This document shows positions 48,157 through 57,143 of a DNA stretch of 64,000 nt, one piece after another (within the stretch, counting starts at the first letter, position 1; every line of letters starts with the position of its first letter). Location of the stretch: contig NZ_FKBR01000006.1 in NCBI RefSeq assembly GCF_900078335.1, forward strand, positions 186,001-250,000, given 5' to 3'. The position numbers and the translations under genes are program-made. The notes under the pieces are model-generated. The model searched no databases and was not told where the DNA came from. It saw nothing but the letters and a program-made list of their open reading frames with translations. The stretch comes from Bordetella trematum (GTDB taxonomy: Bacteria > Pseudomonadota > Gammaproteobacteria > Burkholderiales > Burkholderiaceae_B).

Positions 48157-49851
48157 ATGTTGCAACCGCCCTCCGCCAAAGACGACTTGCCCCCCGGCAC
48201 CACGCCTTCGCCGGCCTCCGAGCCCGATCCCACTGTCAATGACGGTTCGCCTCCCGGAGTGCTGGCGCCGCTGCGCCACAGCGCCTTTCGCATCATCTGG
48301 ATCGCCAATCTGTTCGCCAACCTCGGCGTATGGGCGCAATCCGTGGCGGCGGCATGGATCGTCACCACGGAGCAGAGCAGCCCCGTCCTGGTGGCGATGA
48401 TCCAGGTGGCCGCGGCCTTGCCGCTGGTAGTGCTGTCGATCCTGACCGGCGTGTTGGCCGACAACTACGACCGGCGCAAGGTGATGCTGCTTGGCATGGC
48501 GCTGGAGCTGGGAATGGGCGTGGTGATCACCGCCCTCGCCTTCGCCGGCAAGCTGCATCCGGTCACGCTGATCATCGCGGTGTTCTTCGTTTCCGTCGGC
48601 AGCGCCATCATCACGCCGGCCTGGCAGGCGGCCGTGGGCGAGCAGGTCCCACGCCCGGAGATCGGCCGTGCCGTACTGCTTAACAGCGTCAACTTCAACG
48701 TTGCCCGCGCGCTCGGGCCGGCACTGGGCGGCATGCTGCTGGGCGCGGTGGGCGCGCCCTGGGTGTTCCTGTTGAACTGCCTCTGCTTTGCTTCTCTGAT
48801 GTGGGCCATCTGGCGCTGGCGCCGTGCCGTGCCGGCGCGTTCGCTGCCGCCGGAACGCATCGTCGAGGGCGTGGTGGCGGCCCTGCGCTTTACCGAACAC
48901 TCCAACGTGACCCGCCAGGTCATGCAGCGCGCTTTCACCTTCGGTATTTCTGCCAGCGCCCTGTGGGCGCTGTTGCCGCTGTTGGCCTATGACCACGCCG
49001 ATGGCAGCGCCTCGCTCTATGGCTACATGCTGGGCGCGCTGGGGCTGGGCGCCATCAGCGGCAGTCTGTGGGTCAGCAGCGCGCAGCGGCGCCTTGGCAG
49101 TGCGCGCCTGATCACGGCAGGCTGCGCCCTGCTGTCGGCCTGCCTGGTGATCATCGGCGTGTTCGACCTGCTGAGCCTGATCTTTCCGGCGCTGCTGCTG
49201 GCCGGAAGCTGCTGGATCGCCGTGCTGGCCACCTACAACACTTCCATCCAGGTGCTGGTGCCCGATTGGGTCAAGGCGCGCGCCCTGGCGCTTTACCAGA
49301 CGGCGCTGTTTGGCGGGCTGGCGCTGGGCTCCTTCGCCTGGGGCCATTTCACCGAAACCCTGGGGGTGCAGGGCAGCCTGCTGGCGGCTGGCCTGACGCT
49401 GGGGCTGACCACCCTGCTCTTTTCGCGCACGCATTTGCCCAATCTGAACGAAACCCAGGACCTGGCTGCCTGGCCGGTAGCTTCCGAGGCGCCCCGTGCA
49501 CAGGACTTCGACCCGGCCCACGGGGCGATCATCGTCAGCGTGCAATATGTCATCGAGCACGACAAGCAGGCGGCCTTCCTGGGCAGCATCCCGGCGCTGC
49601 GGCGCATGCGCATGCGCAACGGCGCCGACCAATGGCAGGCCTTTCGCGATCTCAACGAACCCACCATCTGGGCCGAAGTGTTCGTGGTCGACAACTGGCT
49701 GCAATACCTGCGCATGATCGATCGGCTGACCCTGGCCGACAAGATGGTGCTGGATGCCGTCAATGCCTTCCATAGCGGTCCACAGCCGCCCAAGATCAGC
49801 CAGGGAGTCAGCTATCAGGCGATACGCGAGCGATCTTCGCGCGTGGCCTGA
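48157..49851 (+). CDS. MFS transporter (EntS/MFS_3 type) with a C-terminal soluble domain
   Basis: A 564-residue exporter. After about 35 Pro/Ser-rich residues, 12 helices follow, with the family loop 'GVLADNYDRRKVMLLGMALE' between helices 2 and 3. The last 110 residues ('GAIIVSVQYVIEHDKQAAFL', 'LNEPTIWAEVFVVDNWLQYL') form a soluble domain that looks like a dimeric alpha-beta barrel of the antibiotic-monooxygenase type. MFS_3 proteins export siderophores or drugs; the added domain is shared by a subset of them. It begins 71 bp after the bvgS remnant, co-directional. No link to Bvg is shown by sequence. Confidence 0.9.
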   Translation: MLQPPSAKDDLPPGTTPSPASEPDPTVNDGSPPGVLAPLRHSAFRIIWIANLFANLGVWAQSVAAAWIVTTEQSSPVLVAMIQVAAALPLVVLSILTGVLADNYDRRKVMLLGMALELGMGVVITALAFAGKLHPVTLIIAVFFVSVGSAIITPAWQAAVGEQVPRPEIGRAVLLNSVNFNVARALGPALGGMLLGAVGAPWVFLLNCLCFASLMWAIWRWRRAVPARSLPPERIVEGVVAALRFTEHSNVTRQVMQRAFTFGISASALWALLPLLAYDHADGSASLYGYMLGALGLGAISGSLWVSSAQRRLGSARLITAGCALLSACLVIIGVFDLLSLIFPALLLAGSCWIAVLATYNTSIQVLVPDWVKARALALYQTALFGGLALGSFAWGHFTETLGVQGSLLAAGLTLGLTTLLFSRTHLPNLNETQDLAAWPVASEAPRAQDFDPAHGAIIVSVQYVIEHDKQAAFLGSIPALRRMRMRNGADQWQAFRDLNEPTIWAEVFVVDNWLQYLRMIDRLTLADKMVLDAVNAFHSGPQPPKISQGVSYQAIRERSSRVA

Positions 49852-49880
49852 TCCGCCCTGTCCGCCTTCGGAGCCACCTC

Positions 49881-50255
49881 ATGCCCGCAGCTCGCGCCAT
49901 CGTTCTTAAACGCGCCTACGAAGACCCCGGCCCCGAGGACGGCTACCGTGTGCTGGTCGACCGTCTCTGGCCACGCGGTCGTGCGCGCGCCGTCCTGGCA
50001 CTGGATGCCTGGGCGCGCGATCTGGCGCCCAGCGATGCCCTGCGCAAGACCTTCCACCACGACGCCGAACGCTGGGACGCATTTCGCGAGGCTTATCTGC
50101 AAGAGCTGGGGCAACCGGCCCAGCGCGCCGCCATGCAGGCCTTGCTGAGCGCCGCCGGCGCCAGCCGCCTGACGCTGGTATATGGTGCGCGCGACCCCGA
50201 GCGCAATAACGCCGTCGTGCTGCAACAGGCCCTGAGCGCGCTGGCCCGCCCCTGA
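49881..50255 (+). CDS. DUF488 (YeaO-type) protein
   Basis: A 124-residue protein of the YeaO branch of DUF488: 'KRAYEDPGPEDGYRVLVDRLWPR' at the start and 'LTLVYGARDPERNNAVVLQQ' at the end, with the conserved Arg/Trp/Pro-Arg segment. The family has no established biochemical role. It follows the MFS gene by 29 bp and may be co-transcribed. Confidence 0.9.
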   Translation: MPAARAIVLKRAYEDPGPEDGYRVLVDRLWPRGRARAVLALDAWARDLAPSDALRKTFHHDAERWDAFREAYLQELGQPAQRAAMQALLSAAGASRLTLVYGARDPERNNAVVLQQALSALARP

Positions 50256-50363
50256 TCGCGCGGCCCTGGACAGCCAGCGGGCGCCGGCTCATGGTTTTCC
50301 CGCAGAAACGCCATCAACGCTTTTTCTGTTGCGACAAATACTGCACACTTCGTCATCGCCCAG

Positions 50364-50374
50364 TGGCCTGACCA
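50364..50374. promoter_or_regulatory. FadR-type operator candidate before the GntR gene
   Basis: TGGCCTGACCA differs by one base from the TGGTCTGACCA-like form used by many FadR-subfamily regulators. It lies 23 bp before the GntR start, and a wider GTGGCC/GGCCAC repeat brackets it (about 50363-50383). Autoregulation is likely. Confidence 0.5.
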
Positions 50375-50397
50375 CTCGGCCACTTGAGTTACAGACC

Positions 50398-51117
50398 ATG
50401 GCACTCTTTCACGCTGTCACCCCGACCCGCCTTTATCGCCTGATCGCCGACCAGATCGCCAGTCGCATCCGCGCCGGAGATTTCGAGATCGGCGCGCGCC
50501 TGCCCGCCGAGCGCGACCTGGCCGAGCAGTTGCAGGTCAGCCGCGCCTCGGTACGCGAAGCCCTCATCGCGCTCGAAATCGAGGGCTATGTCGAGGTCCG
50601 GGTCGGCACGGGCGTCTTCGTCTGCGCGCCGCGCGACGACGGGCAATACGCCGCCGCCCAGGCCGGCGGGGTGGAGCCCAGCGACATCGGTCCCTTCGAT
50701 CTGCTGGACACGCGTCTGCTGCTGGAGCCCGAGTGCGCCGCCCTGGCGGCGCAGCGCGCCTCGGCCGCGCAACTGGCCGCGATCCGCAGCGCCCACGAGG
50801 CCATGTCCTTGACCGAGACGCCCAGCCTGCACGACCAGGCCTTCCATAGCGCGATTGCGGCTGCTTGCGGCAACGCGGCGCTGGCGGCGGCGATCTCCCA
50901 TATCTGGCATCTCAGCAGCATCAGCCCGCTGTTCAGCCGCATGGAACAGCATTTTGTGGACACCAGGGTGTGGGCGGTGGCGCGACAAGAACACGCGGTC
51001 ATCCTGGCCGCCATCACGGCACGCGACCCTGCCTCCGCCCGGCAGGCCATGCATGACCATCTGGTCGGCATTCTGGCGCGCCTGCGCGACGATTTCGGCA
51101 CCGGTGCGCTGCGTTAG
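50398..51117 (+). CDS. GntR family regulator, FadR subgroup (FCD domain)
   Basis: A 239-residue regulator. The helix-turn-helix lies at residues about 10-75 ('LIADQIASRIRAGDFEIGAR', 'LAEQLQVSRASVREALIALE'). The FCD effector domain starts near residue 90 ('LLDTRLLLEPECAALAAQRA') with conserved Asp/His metal-site residues. A palindromic operator-like site precedes it. It is followed 54 bp later, in the same direction, by a thiamine-diphosphate enzyme gene, probably its target. Confidence 0.92.
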   Translation: MALFHAVTPTRLYRLIADQIASRIRAGDFEIGARLPAERDLAEQLQVSRASVREALIALEIEGYVEVRVGTGVFVCAPRDDGQYAAAQAGGVEPSDIGPFDLLDTRLLLEPECAALAAQRASAAQLAAIRSAHEAMSLTETPSLHDQAFHSAIAAACGNAALAAAISHIWHLSSISPLFSRMEQHFVDTRVWAVARQEHAVILAAITARDPASARQAMHDHLVGILARLRDDFGTGALR

Positions 51118-51171
51118 CGCCTCGGGGCATCCCGTCTATTTCTATACCGGTCCTGCTCAAGGAGCTTCTGT

Positions 51172-52878
51172 ATGACGCAAACGCTCACCGAACGCAACGG
51201 CGGACAGATTCTGATGCAGCAACTGCGCCAGCACGGCGTGCGCCGCATCTTCATGATCCCCGGCGAAAGCTATCTGCCCTGCATCGACGCCCTGAACGAG
51301 CATCGCGGCAGCATCGAACCCATCGTCTGCCGCCAGGAAAGCGGGGCCGCCTATATGGCCGAAGCCCATGGCAAGTTGACGGGCGAACCCGGCATCTGCT
51401 TCGTGACCCGGGGCCCCGGCGCGACCAATGCCAGCATCGGCGTGCACACGGCTTTCCAGGATGCCACCCCGATGATCCTGTTCGTCGGCCAGGTGGGCAA
51501 CGACTTCGTCGAACGCGAGGCCTTCCAGGAGATCGACTATCGCCGCATGTTCGGGCCGATGAGCAAGTGGGTCGCGCAGATCGATCGCACCGAACGCATC
51601 CCGGAGTTCATTGCCCGCGCCTTCCAGGTGGCCACCAGCGGACGACCCGGCCCGGTCGTGCTGGCCCTGCCCGAAGACACACTCTGGGGTCGCGCCACGG
51701 TGGCGGACATGCCCCGCTATCAACGCAGCCACAGCAGCCCGAGCCAGGCCGACCTGGCCCGCATGACCGCCCTGCTGGATGTCGCGCAACGCCCTTTCCT
51801 GCTGCTGGGGGGCTCGGGCTGGACAGCAACCGCCATGGCCCAGATCGCCGATTTCGCCAGCCGCTTCGAACTGCCTGTCGGCACGGCCTGGCGCCGGCTG
51901 GAGTGTTTTGATCAACGCCATCCCAATGCCGCCGGCCATGTCGGCTGGGGCATGACGGATGCCCTGCGCCAGCGCCTGCTCGAGGCGGATCTGGTGCTGG
52001 CAGTCGGAACGCGGCTGGGAGAGGCCACGACAGAAGGCTACAGCCTTCTCGAAAGCCCCTTGCCGCGCCAGTCCCTGATCCACGTCTACCCGGATCCCGA
52101 CGAACTGGGTCGGGTATATGCCACCACGCAGAGCATCGTGGCCGATCCGGCGCGCTTTGCCGAAGCCGCCGCAACGCTGTCGCCGGGCCATACGGTGGCG
52201 CGCGGCGAGCGCGTGGTCCAGGCGCATCGCGATTGGCAGGACAGTCTGCAGCCGCTGCCTGCGCCCGGCCCGCTGGGGCTGGATCAGGCCGCCGCCCATG
52301 TGGCTGCCCACCTTCCCGAAGATGCCTGCCTGACGGTAGGCGCGGGCAACTACGCCCTCTATCCGCATCGTTATCGCACCTTCACCGGCCCTGGCACCAG
52401 TCTGGCCCCGACCCTGGGCGCCATGGGCTACGGCTTGCCGGCAGCCATCGCCGCCAAGCTGCAGGATCCTGCGCGCACGGTGGTCTGCTATGCCGGCGAC
52501 GGCTGCTTCCAGATGAATATGCAGGAGCTGGGCGTGGCAATGCAGTATCGCCTGGGCATTGTGATCCTGGTATTCAACAATGGGATGTGGGGCACCATCC
52601 GGGCCCACCAGGAGCGCGACTTCCCCGGGCGGCCGATCGCGCTGTCGTTCGAGAATCCGGACTTCAGCCAGATCATCAAGGGTTATGGCGGCCATGGGGA
52701 AATCGTTGAACGTGATGCCGACTTCGGGCCCGCCTTCGAACGCGCATGCGCTTTTGCCGAGCGGGAACGACTGCCTGCGCTCGTGGAAATACGCTATGAC
52801 GGCAACGGCATCGCCCCGGGACAGACGCTGGACGCGATCCGCGAGGCGGCGCTGCAAAGACAGCGGGCCGGCGCCTGA
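51172..52878 (+). CDS. thiamine-diphosphate-dependent enzyme, acetolactate synthase-like large subunit
   Basis: A 568-residue ThDP enzyme. Glu56 ('VCRQESGAAYMAEAHGKLTG') is the residue that activates the cofactor. The C-terminal domain has the ThDP/Mg motif 'GDGCFQMNMQELGVAMQ...FNN' and the Gly-rich 'TLGAMGYGLPAAIAAKLQD'. An AAGGAG site precedes the start. No small regulatory subunit is next to it, and the preceding GntR gene points to a catabolic role. Decarboxylation or carboligation of a 2-oxoacid is expected; acetolactate synthesis is only one option. Confidence 0.88.
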   Translation: MTQTLTERNGGQILMQQLRQHGVRRIFMIPGESYLPCIDALNEHRGSIEPIVCRQESGAAYMAEAHGKLTGEPGICFVTRGPGATNASIGVHTAFQDATPMILFVGQVGNDFVEREAFQEIDYRRMFGPMSKWVAQIDRTERIPEFIARAFQVATSGRPGPVVLALPEDTLWGRATVADMPRYQRSHSSPSQADLARMTALLDVAQRPFLLLGGSGWTATAMAQIADFASRFELPVGTAWRRLECFDQRHPNAAGHVGWGMTDALRQRLLEADLVLAVGTRLGEATTEGYSLLESPLPRQSLIHVYPDPDELGRVYATTQSIVADPARFAEAAATLSPGHTVARGERVVQAHRDWQDSLQPLPAPGPLGLDQAAAHVAAHLPEDACLTVGAGNYALYPHRYRTFTGPGTSLAPTLGAMGYGLPAAIAAKLQDPARTVVCYAGDGCFQMNMQELGVAMQYRLGIVILVFNNGMWGTIRAHQERDFPGRPIALSFENPDFSQIIKGYGGHGEIVERDADFGPAFERACAFAERERLPALVEIRYDGNGIAPGQTLDAIREAALQRQRAGA

Positions 52879-52967
52879 ACGGTGCGTAACAGCGGCCAAC
52901 CGGTCGTCTTCGCGGCGCGGGCAGGTAGAATCGCGGGTTTCACCTCTGCCTGCCCGCTCACGCCCCA

Positions 52968-53447
52968 ATGACCCTGCGCCATCTTTTGCCAACGATTTTT
53001 CTCTACACGGAAGAACAACGAGGCAATCAACTGGTGGAATCCGAAGTCTTCGGCATCTTCTCCGATGTCGCGGGCATCGACAAACTGGTGGTGGTGCATG
53101 ATCCACACAACCGCCTGACCTTTGTCTACCGGGTTGACCACGACAGCGACAATCTCGACGCGGTCGGCATGACCCAGCTCGACAGCACCGCCTTCGACGG
53201 CAAGCAGAGCACCAGCATCAATGGCCTGACTTATCGCCTCGGACCGCCCTCGGCGGCCCTGCGCCTGCTGCGCGACAAGCCGCGCTGGATCCAGGACAAG
53301 GGTTCCGTGCTCGGGGTGCTGCTGCAGAATGCCGCGGTGCGCTCCTCGCGCCTGACGCTGCGCCGCATTCCGCGGCCGCGCGTGACCCGTATCCCACCGG
53401 ATGCCCCCATCGTGCGCCTGCCCAGCGCCCCGGACGCCGATACCTGA
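52968..53447 (+). CDS. hypothetical protein
   Basis: A 159-residue protein that I do not recognise. It has a hydrophobic start ('LLPTIFLYTEEQRGNQLVES'), an alternating central part that looks like beta strands ('IDKLVVVHDPHNRLTFVYRV'), and a basic Arg/Pro-rich tail ('RLTLRRIPRPRVTRIPPDAP'). No signal peptide is clear. It lies between the ThDP enzyme and psd on the same strand, 82 bp before psd. Codon use matches its neighbours, so it is probably a real gene. Confidence 0.7.
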   Translation: MTLRHLLPTIFLYTEEQRGNQLVESEVFGIFSDVAGIDKLVVVHDPHNRLTFVYRVDHDSDNLDAVGMTQLDSTAFDGKQSTSINGLTYRLGPPSAALRLLRDKPRWIQDKGSVLGVLLQNAAVRSSRLTLRRIPRPRVTRIPPDAPIVRLPSAPDADT

Positions 53448-53528
53448 CGTCTTCTTCGGCAGCAAACGTTACACTTCAGTCTTATCTCGCCGTACCGGTG
53501 CCGCCGCGCCGGTTTCCCCAGGATATCC

Positions 53529-54419
53529 ATGGCCTTCAAAGACCAGATTTTTCTCGCCAGCCAGTACCTGGCGCCGCATCACCTTGTCTCGCGCGGTTTC
53601 GGCCTGCTGGCGGAAAGCCGCTCGCCCGAAATCAAGAACTACATGATTTCGCGCTTTGTGCGGCGCTACCGCGTCGACATGAGCGAAGCGCTCATCGAAG
53701 ATCCGCGCGCGTACGCCTGTTTCAATGATTTCTTCACGCGCGCGCTCAAGGCCGATGCTCGCCCCCTGGACGATGATCCCGCCAATGCGGTCTCGCCCGC
53801 CGATGGGGCCATCAGTCAGCTGGGGCCGATCCGCGAGGGCCGCATTTTTCAGGCCAAGGGCCACAGCTTCGGCCTCACGGCCCTGCTGGGCGGCGATGCC
53901 GAGCGTGCCGCAGCCTTCCAGGACGGCGAATTTGCCACCATCTATCTGTCGCCGCGCGATTACCACCGCGTGCATATGCCGCTGGCCGGCACCCTGCGCG
54001 AAATGATCCACGTGCCGGGGCGCCTGTTCTCGGTCAACCCCCTGACGGCCAGCCATGTGCCCGAACTGTTTGCCCGCAATGAACGCGTGGTGTGCATTTT
54101 CGACACTGAGCACGGCCCCATGGCCCTGGTGCTGGTCGGCGCGATGATCGTGGCCTCGATTGAGACGGTCTGGGCCGGCCTGGTCACGCCGCACAAGCGT
54201 CAGGTGCGTACGGTGCGCTATGACGGCGCGGCACGCGAGCCCATCCACCTGGAGCGCGGCGCCGAAATGGGCCGCTTCAAGCTCGGTTCGACCGTCATCG
54301 TGCTGTTCGGGCGCGACCGCATGCGCTGGCTGGACCAGCCTTCGGTGCGCGGGCCAATCCGCATGGGGGAAACCCTCGCCTTGCCTACAGATCGGCATCC
54401 GGCCGTGGATGCGGTGTAG
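53529..54419 (+). CDS. psd: phosphatidylserine decarboxylase proenzyme
   Basis: A 296-residue membrane-associated proenzyme that makes phosphatidylethanolamine. The autocleavage motif is '[12 protein letters not shown]'; Ser254 would become the pyruvoyl group, the same position as in E. coli. '[11 protein letters not shown]' and '[18 protein letters not shown]' with its two His residues are also conserved. The length equals the standard form. It belongs to phospholipid synthesis and appears to be its own transcription unit or to share one with the hypothetical gene before it. Confidence 0.96.
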   Translation: MAFKDQIFLASQYLAPHHLVSRGFGLLAESRSPEIKNYMISRFVRRYRVDMSEALIEDPRAYACFNDFFTRALKADARPLDDDPANAVSPADGAISQLGPIREGRIFQAKGHSFGLTALLGGDAERAAAFQDGEFATIYLSPRDYHRVHMPLAGTLREMIHVPGRLFSVNPLTASHVPELFARNERVVCIFDTEHGPMALVLVGAMIVASIETVWAGLVTPHKRQVRTVRYDGAAREPIHLERGAEMGRFKLGSTVIVLFGRDRMRWLDQPSVRGPIRMGETLALPTDRHPAVDAV

Positions 54420-54529
54420 GCTGTTTCCATTAAGCGAACAAACAACTCATTATTTATTCGCTTTCAAGAAAATTCCACGGCAGGTAGATTGCCGGCTTCG
54501 ACGCTGCGAGGCGTCCAGCCGGAATCGAC

Positions 54530-55723
54530 ATGTTCTCTACTTCCCGTGCGCTTGCGCGCCTTCTATCGCTCGATGACTTCGAGGCGGCGGCCCGTCGCCG
54601 CCTGCCGCGCCCCATTTTCGGCTACATCGCCGGCGCGGCCGAGGACAACCACTCGCGCGATGACAACCGCAAGGCTTTCGCCGAACTGGGTTTTCTGCCG
54701 CGTGTGCTGCGCAATGTGTCCGGCCGCAGCCAGGCGGTCACCCTCTTCGGCCAGCGTTACAGCAGTCCCTTCGGGATCGCGCCCATGGGCATCAGCGCGC
54801 TGTCGGCGTATCGGGGCGATATCGTGCTGGCCGAAGCGGCACGCCAGGCCGGGCTGCCGGCGATTCTGAGCGCCACCTCGTTGATCCCGCTCGAGACCGT
54901 GGCCCAGGCGGCGCCCGGCACCTGGTTCCAGGCCTATCTGCCCGGCGATCTGGCACGCATCGACGCCCTGCTCGACCGGGTTGCCGCCGCCGGTTACCGC
55001 CATCTGGTGCTGACTGTCGACATCCCTGTGTCCGCCAACCGGGAAAACAACGTGCGCACCGGTTTCAGCACGCCGCTCAAACCGGGCCTCAGGCTGGCCT
55101 GGGACGGACTCATACGCCCGCGCTGGACCTGCGGAGTCTTTCTACGCACCTTGCTGCGCCATGGCATGCCTCATTTCGAGAACTCGCTGGCCACGCGTGG
55201 CGCGCCCATCGTGTCAGCCAATGTAATGCGCGATTTCCATGCCCGTGACCACTTGGACTGGAGCCATGTGGCGCACATCCGGCGGCGCTGGGGCGGTCTG
55301 CTCATCATCAAGGGCATTCTGCATCCGGACGATGCGGCGCTCGCCCGCGAACACGGAGCCGATGGCGTGATCGTCTCGAATCATGGCGGCAGGCAGCTCG
55401 ATGGCGCGACTGCCGCCTTGCGCGCCTTGCCGGGTGTGGCCCGCGAGGCGCGCGGCATGGCCGTCATGATGGACAGCGGCATCCGGCGCGGCACGGACGT
55501 GCTCAAGGCGCTGGCTTTGGGTGCAGACTTTGTCTTTGTCGGCCGGCCGTTCAATTATGCTGCGGCGGTTGCCGGCCGCGTGGGCGTGGCGCACGCCATC
55601 AAGCTGCTGCATGACGAGATCGACCGCGATATGGCCATGCTGGGGCTGGTTTCGCCGCAAGACATGGACGCCAGCCTCCTGATATCGCCTCGCGACGCGT
55701 TCACTCCCAGGGAAAACGGATGA
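54530..55723 (+). CDS. FMN-dependent alpha-hydroxyacid oxidase/dehydrogenase
   Basis: A 397-residue (S)-2-hydroxyacid-oxidising flavoenzyme of the LldD/mandelate dehydrogenase family. 'IFGYIAGAAEDNHSRDDNR' near residue 30 and 'APMGISALSAYRGDIVLAEA' form the FMN site. The catalytic His is in 'IVSNHGGRQLDGATAA', followed by 'VMMDSGIRRGTDVLKALALG' and 'FVGRPFNYA'. The 'Arg-Gly-Thr-Asp' stretch binds the flavin phosphate. Substrate is unclear: lactate, mandelate and glycolate are all possible. Its 3' end overlaps the convergent MetQ-like gene by 23 bp. Confidence 0.93.
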   Translation: MFSTSRALARLLSLDDFEAAARRRLPRPIFGYIAGAAEDNHSRDDNRKAFAELGFLPRVLRNVSGRSQAVTLFGQRYSSPFGIAPMGISALSAYRGDIVLAEAARQAGLPAILSATSLIPLETVAQAAPGTWFQAYLPGDLARIDALLDRVAAAGYRHLVLTVDIPVSANRENNVRTGFSTPLKPGLRLAWDGLIRPRWTCGVFLRTLLRHGMPHFENSLATRGAPIVSANVMRDFHARDHLDWSHVAHIRRRWGGLLIIKGILHPDDAALAREHGADGVIVSNHGGRQLDGATAALRALPGVAREARGMAVMMDSGIRRGTDVLKALALGADFVFVGRPFNYAAAVAGRVGVAHAIKLLHDEIDRDMAMLGLVSPQDMDASLLISPRDAFTPRENG

Positions 55724-56507
55724 GGTCGCCGTACAGACGGGTCAGGGTCGCCTTGACCTCGGGCGACTGCTGATAGATCTCGATGAACTGCTGCAGGCGC
55801 GGATCGGCCGCGCCCTGCGGCGTGGTCACCCAGCGGATGGCGTAGCGGCGCAGCGCCTGGGCATCGGTATTGTCGAAGGCCAGCCCGTCTTTTTCGTCGA
55901 TGCCGGCATGCTTGGCGAAGGTGGTGTAGGTCACCGAAGCGGTCACATCGTCGAAGGTACGTGCAGCCTGCGACCCTTCGAGCTGCACCAGCTTGATGCC
56001 GCGCGGGTTGGCGGTGATGTCCTGCACCGTGGCGCGGTGTTCCACGCCGGGCTTCAGGCTCAGCAACCCCATCCGTTCAAGCAGCAGCAAGGCGCGCCCC
56101 GTATTGACCGGGTCATTGGGAATGGCGATGGTCGCCCCCTGTGGGATCGGGTCGCCCTTCTTCAACTTCTTGGAAAACAGCCCGATCGTGGTCGAATAAC
56201 CGTAGGCCATCGGCGTCAGGGCGGTGCCCCGGCTCTGGTTGAACAGCTGCAGAAACGGCTCATGCTGAAAGAAATTGGCGTCGATCGAACCATCGGCCAC
56301 CGCAATATTGGGCAGCACCCAGTCGCTGAACTCAACCAGCTCGACCTCCAGGCCCTGGCGCGCCGCCTGCGCGATGGCGATCTCGGTCGCCTCGTTGGCG
56401 ACACTGGCGATCACGCCGACACGCAAAGGCGCAGCCTGCGCCATCGCACCGGCCAGCAAGGCGCTCAGGGTAAAGGCCAGCCACCCACGGAAAAAAATAT
56501 GCCTCAT
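55701..56507 (-). CDS. MetQ/NlpA-family substrate-binding protein, orphan
   Basis: A 268-residue secreted receptor. The signal peptide runs from 'MRHIFFRGWLAFTLSALLAG' to about 'AMAQAAPLRVG' and has no lipobox Cys, unlike typical lipoprotein MetQ. 'FSDWVLPNIAVADGSIDANF' and 'QHEPFLQLFNQ' are family landmarks. Starts at 56525 or 56522 are also possible. No metN or metI gene is adjacent, so it either uses a distant transporter or binds another ligand. Confidence 0.9.
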   Translation of the reverse strand: MRHIFFRGWLAFTLSALLAGAMAQAAPLRVGVIASVANEATEIAIAQAARQGLEVELVEFSDWVLPNIAVADGSIDANFFQHEPFLQLFNQSRGTALTPMAYGYSTTIGLFSKKLKKGDPIPQGATIAIPNDPVNTGRALLLLERMGLLSLKPGVEHRATVQDITANPRGIKLVQLEGSQAARTFDDVTASVTYTTFAKHAGIDEKDGLAFDNTDAQALRRYAIRWVTTPQGAADPRLQQFIEIYQQSPEVKATLTRLYGDLIRFPWE

Positions 56508-56579
56508 GGCGTCATCCAGCATCAAACAGAGGAAAGGAGTTGCTGCGCATTGTGCCCGATCGGCCCGCTGCGACCGGCC

Positions 56580-57143
56580 TTATCCCCGGCGCTGCCCGGG
56601 GTTTAGCCCGGGGTGCGACAGGCGGTACAGCACATGGGGCCGCAGGGGATGGCCCTGCGGCAGGCCCGGATGCTCGAATTCACCCTGGTACTGCATGCCC
56701 AGGCGCGTCATCAGCTGGCGCGAGCGCTGATTATCCGGCCGGGTAAAGGCATGGATGCAGCTCAGCCCCAGACGCCCGAAGCCTTCCTGAAGGCAGGCGC
56801 GCGCCGCCTCGGCGGCATAGCCCCGACCCCAATAGGGTCGTGCCAGCCGCCAGCTGATCTCCACGGCTGGCGTGAATCCAGCCTCGAACCGCACCGCGGA
56901 CAGACCGGCGAAGCCGATGAAATCCGCCATCCCGGGCAAGGCGATGACACGACAACCGTACCCCTGCGTCTGCAGGGCCGCGCCCAGCCTGGCGGCCAGG
57001 GCGTCGCTGTCGGCGCGTGGCAGGGGCGCGGGAAAGTGCGCCATTACATCCGGGTCGGCATTCATGGCCGCCATGGCGGGCAGGTCGGCATCGCACCACG
57101 CCCGCAGACGCAGGCGGGGCGTGAGGATCTCCGGCGCCTTCAC
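56580..57143 (-). CDS. GNAT acetyltransferase, RimJ/RimL type
   Basis: A 187-residue acetyltransferase ('ILTPRLRLRAWCDADLPAMA', 'EISWRLARPYWGRGYAAEAA', 'HAFTRPDNQRSRQLMTRLGM'), the standard pattern of the ribosomal-protein/antibiotic N-acetyltransferase branch. The start is GTG at 57143, overlapping the stop of hslR by 3 bp within GTGA, so it is translationally coupled. The acceptor is unknown. Confidence 0.92.
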   Translation of the reverse strand: MKAPEILTPRLRLRAWCDADLPAMAAMNADPDVMAHFPAPLPRADSDALAARLGAALQTQGYGCRVIALPGMADFIGFAGLSAVRFEAGFTPAVEISWRLARPYWGRGYAAEAARACLQEGFGRLGLSCIHAFTRPDNQRSRQLMTRLGMQYQGEFEHPGLPQGHPLRPHVLYRLSHPGLNPGQRRG

